From the NCBI GenBank assembly GCA_002389785.1, contig DGQS01000002.1, positions 1 to 6,920 on the forward strand: 6,920 bases of DNA. Direction: 5' to 3'. Source of the DNA: Bacteroidetes bacterium UBA4408. Its GTDB lineage: Bacteria; Bacteroidota; Bacteroidia; UBA4408. Under the pieces are notes generated by a model. It worked only from the letters and a program-made list of their open reading frames with translations, was not told the DNA's origin and made no database searches. Positions 6,066 through 6,920 of this stretch are shown one piece after another (positions within the stretch are counted from its first letter, which is position 1; every line of letters begins with the position of its first letter). A program made the translations under genes and the position numbers.

Positions 6066-6920
6066 AAATCTCGAAATTAATTTCTGCCATATTTAGTAAG
6101 TGGTTTTTTGCACTACTTGGTATTGTTATACTTAGCGGTTTGCTGTTGTATGTGCGTATGCCAGGTGACTTATACGAAAAACTGCTTGATTTTGTAAGTA
6201 ATTTATTGCAACAAAAATATGGTTCAGGTGGTAACAAAGTTAAAATAGATACGGGTTTCCATAAACTTGGGTTGCTTGTTATGGCGTTGGGAGTGCTGCT
6301 GTTTACCTATTTCAGTTTCTGGAAATGGTTTATTTCTTCTGCTTCAGCTAATACACAATCACCGGAAATTAGCAAAGGTCTTTCTCTTGATAAAAAAGAT
6401 TGGATCACTATATCCGGTTTACTCTTAGTAGCATTGCTGTTAAGAGTGTTTCCTATGACACAAAGTTTATGGCAAGATGAAATTGGCGTTTACAACACAT
6501 TTATAAAAGATGGATTTTTAAGTACTATTTTTCCGAAAAGCTCTATGGGCTCGCAACCCTTGATGCAATTGCTGGTGGGAGTATTTGTAAAGTTTGCAGG
6601 TACAAGTGAAATTATTTTACGTTTACCCATTTTGATGTTTGCTTTAGCAGGAATAGCATTCATCTACTATTTTACCTTGCAGCTCTCAGCAAATCGATTA
6701 GCCGCTTTTATTGCTGCTTTTTTCTTAACCATACACTCTTACCACATTTACTATTCGTTTCAAATGCGGGGCTATGTGTTGCTTGTTTTTATGTGCATGC
6801 TCAGTTGTTATATCCTCATAAAACTGATACAAACACCTAGTTCAAAAATTGCTTTCTGGTATACTGTGGTGAATGTGTGTTTTGTATATACCCATTTGTA
6901 TTCGGTGTATTTACTTATTG
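6062..6920 (+). CDS. GT-C / PMT_2-type membrane glycosyltransferase, partial (C-terminus beyond right edge)
   Basis: I read 286 codons without a stop from the ATG at 6062 to the edge. The protein is strongly hydrophobic, with likely membrane helices near 14-31, 68-84, 114-130, 167-180, 185-205, 212-225, 238-254 and 264-286. After the third helix comes SLWQDEIGVYN with the acidic pair D139/E140, which matches the catalytic/metal-binding loop motif of GT-C enzymes. It is followed by SQPLMQLLVGVFVKFAG and SEIILRLPILMFALAG, the typical PMT_2 segment, and then YYSFQMRGYVL (230-240), matching the family's QEaRxY-type motif with Gln where Glu is common. GT-C enzymes transfer sugars from polyprenyl-phosphate donors on the periplasmic side to lipid A, glycans, lipids or proteins. 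The first about 110 residues, with two extra helices, are an N-terminal extension. Full members are usually around 450-600 residues, so half or more is missing. It overlaps the previous gene by 4 bp. Confidence 0.87.
   Translation, partial: MKISKLISAIFSKWFFALLGIVILSGLLLYVRMPGDLYEKLLDFVSNLLQQKYGSGGNKVKIDTGFHKLGLLVMALGVLLFTYFSFWKWFISSASANTQSPEISKGLSLDKKDWITISGLLLVALLLRVFPMTQSLWQDEIGVYNTFIKDGFLSTIFPKSSMGSQPLMQLLVGVFVKFAGTSEIILRLPILMFALAGIAFIYYFTLQLSANRLAAFIAAFFLTIHSYHIYYSFQMRGYVLLVFMCMLSCYILIKLIQTPSSKIAFWYTVVNVCFVYTHLYSVYLLI

Overview
The window looks like a chromosomal segment of a Bacteroidota bacterium. It is AT-rich, none of the starts I examined has a convincing Shine-Dalgarno sequence, and the left-hand gene has the architecture of a large exported Bacteroidota surface protein: signal peptide, FN3-like region, LamG/ConA-like domain, tandem Ig-like repeats and PKD domains. 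No RNA genes, mobile elements, CRISPR arrays or integration sites were seen.

Layout: positions 1-2184 are covered by the N-terminal part of one long minus-strand gene that runs off the left edge (728 codons present, possibly 757 if an upstream in-frame ATG is used). A divergent intergenic region of about 195 bp (2185-2378) separates it from a tightly packed plus-strand gene cluster. The cluster holds (i) a fusion of a methyltransferase-like domain with a family-2 glycosyltransferase resembling polyprenyl-phosphate sugar synthases (2379-3806), (ii) a class I SAM methyltransferase (3830-4555), (iii) a second, different class I SAM methyltransferase (4567-5307), (iv) an FkbM-family methyltransferase (5316-6065), and (v) the N-terminal part of a multi-pass GT-C/PMT_2-type membrane glycosyltransferase (6062 to the right edge). 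The gaps are 23, 11 and 8 bp and then a 4-bp ATGA overlap, so one transcript is likely.

Inferred joint role: the GT2 domain would load a sugar onto a polyprenyl phosphate at the inner membrane, and the GT-C enzyme would use such a lipid-linked sugar on the periplasmic side. The methyltransferases could modify the sugar, the glycan or a lipid carrier. This fits a cell-surface glycan or glycoconjugate modification locus. The actual substrate cannot be read from the sequence. The most notable points are the degenerate SAM-binding motif in the fused methyltransferase domain, the run of four methyltransferase-type domains beside a matched GT2/GT-C pair, and a two-helix N-terminal extension on the GT-C protein.
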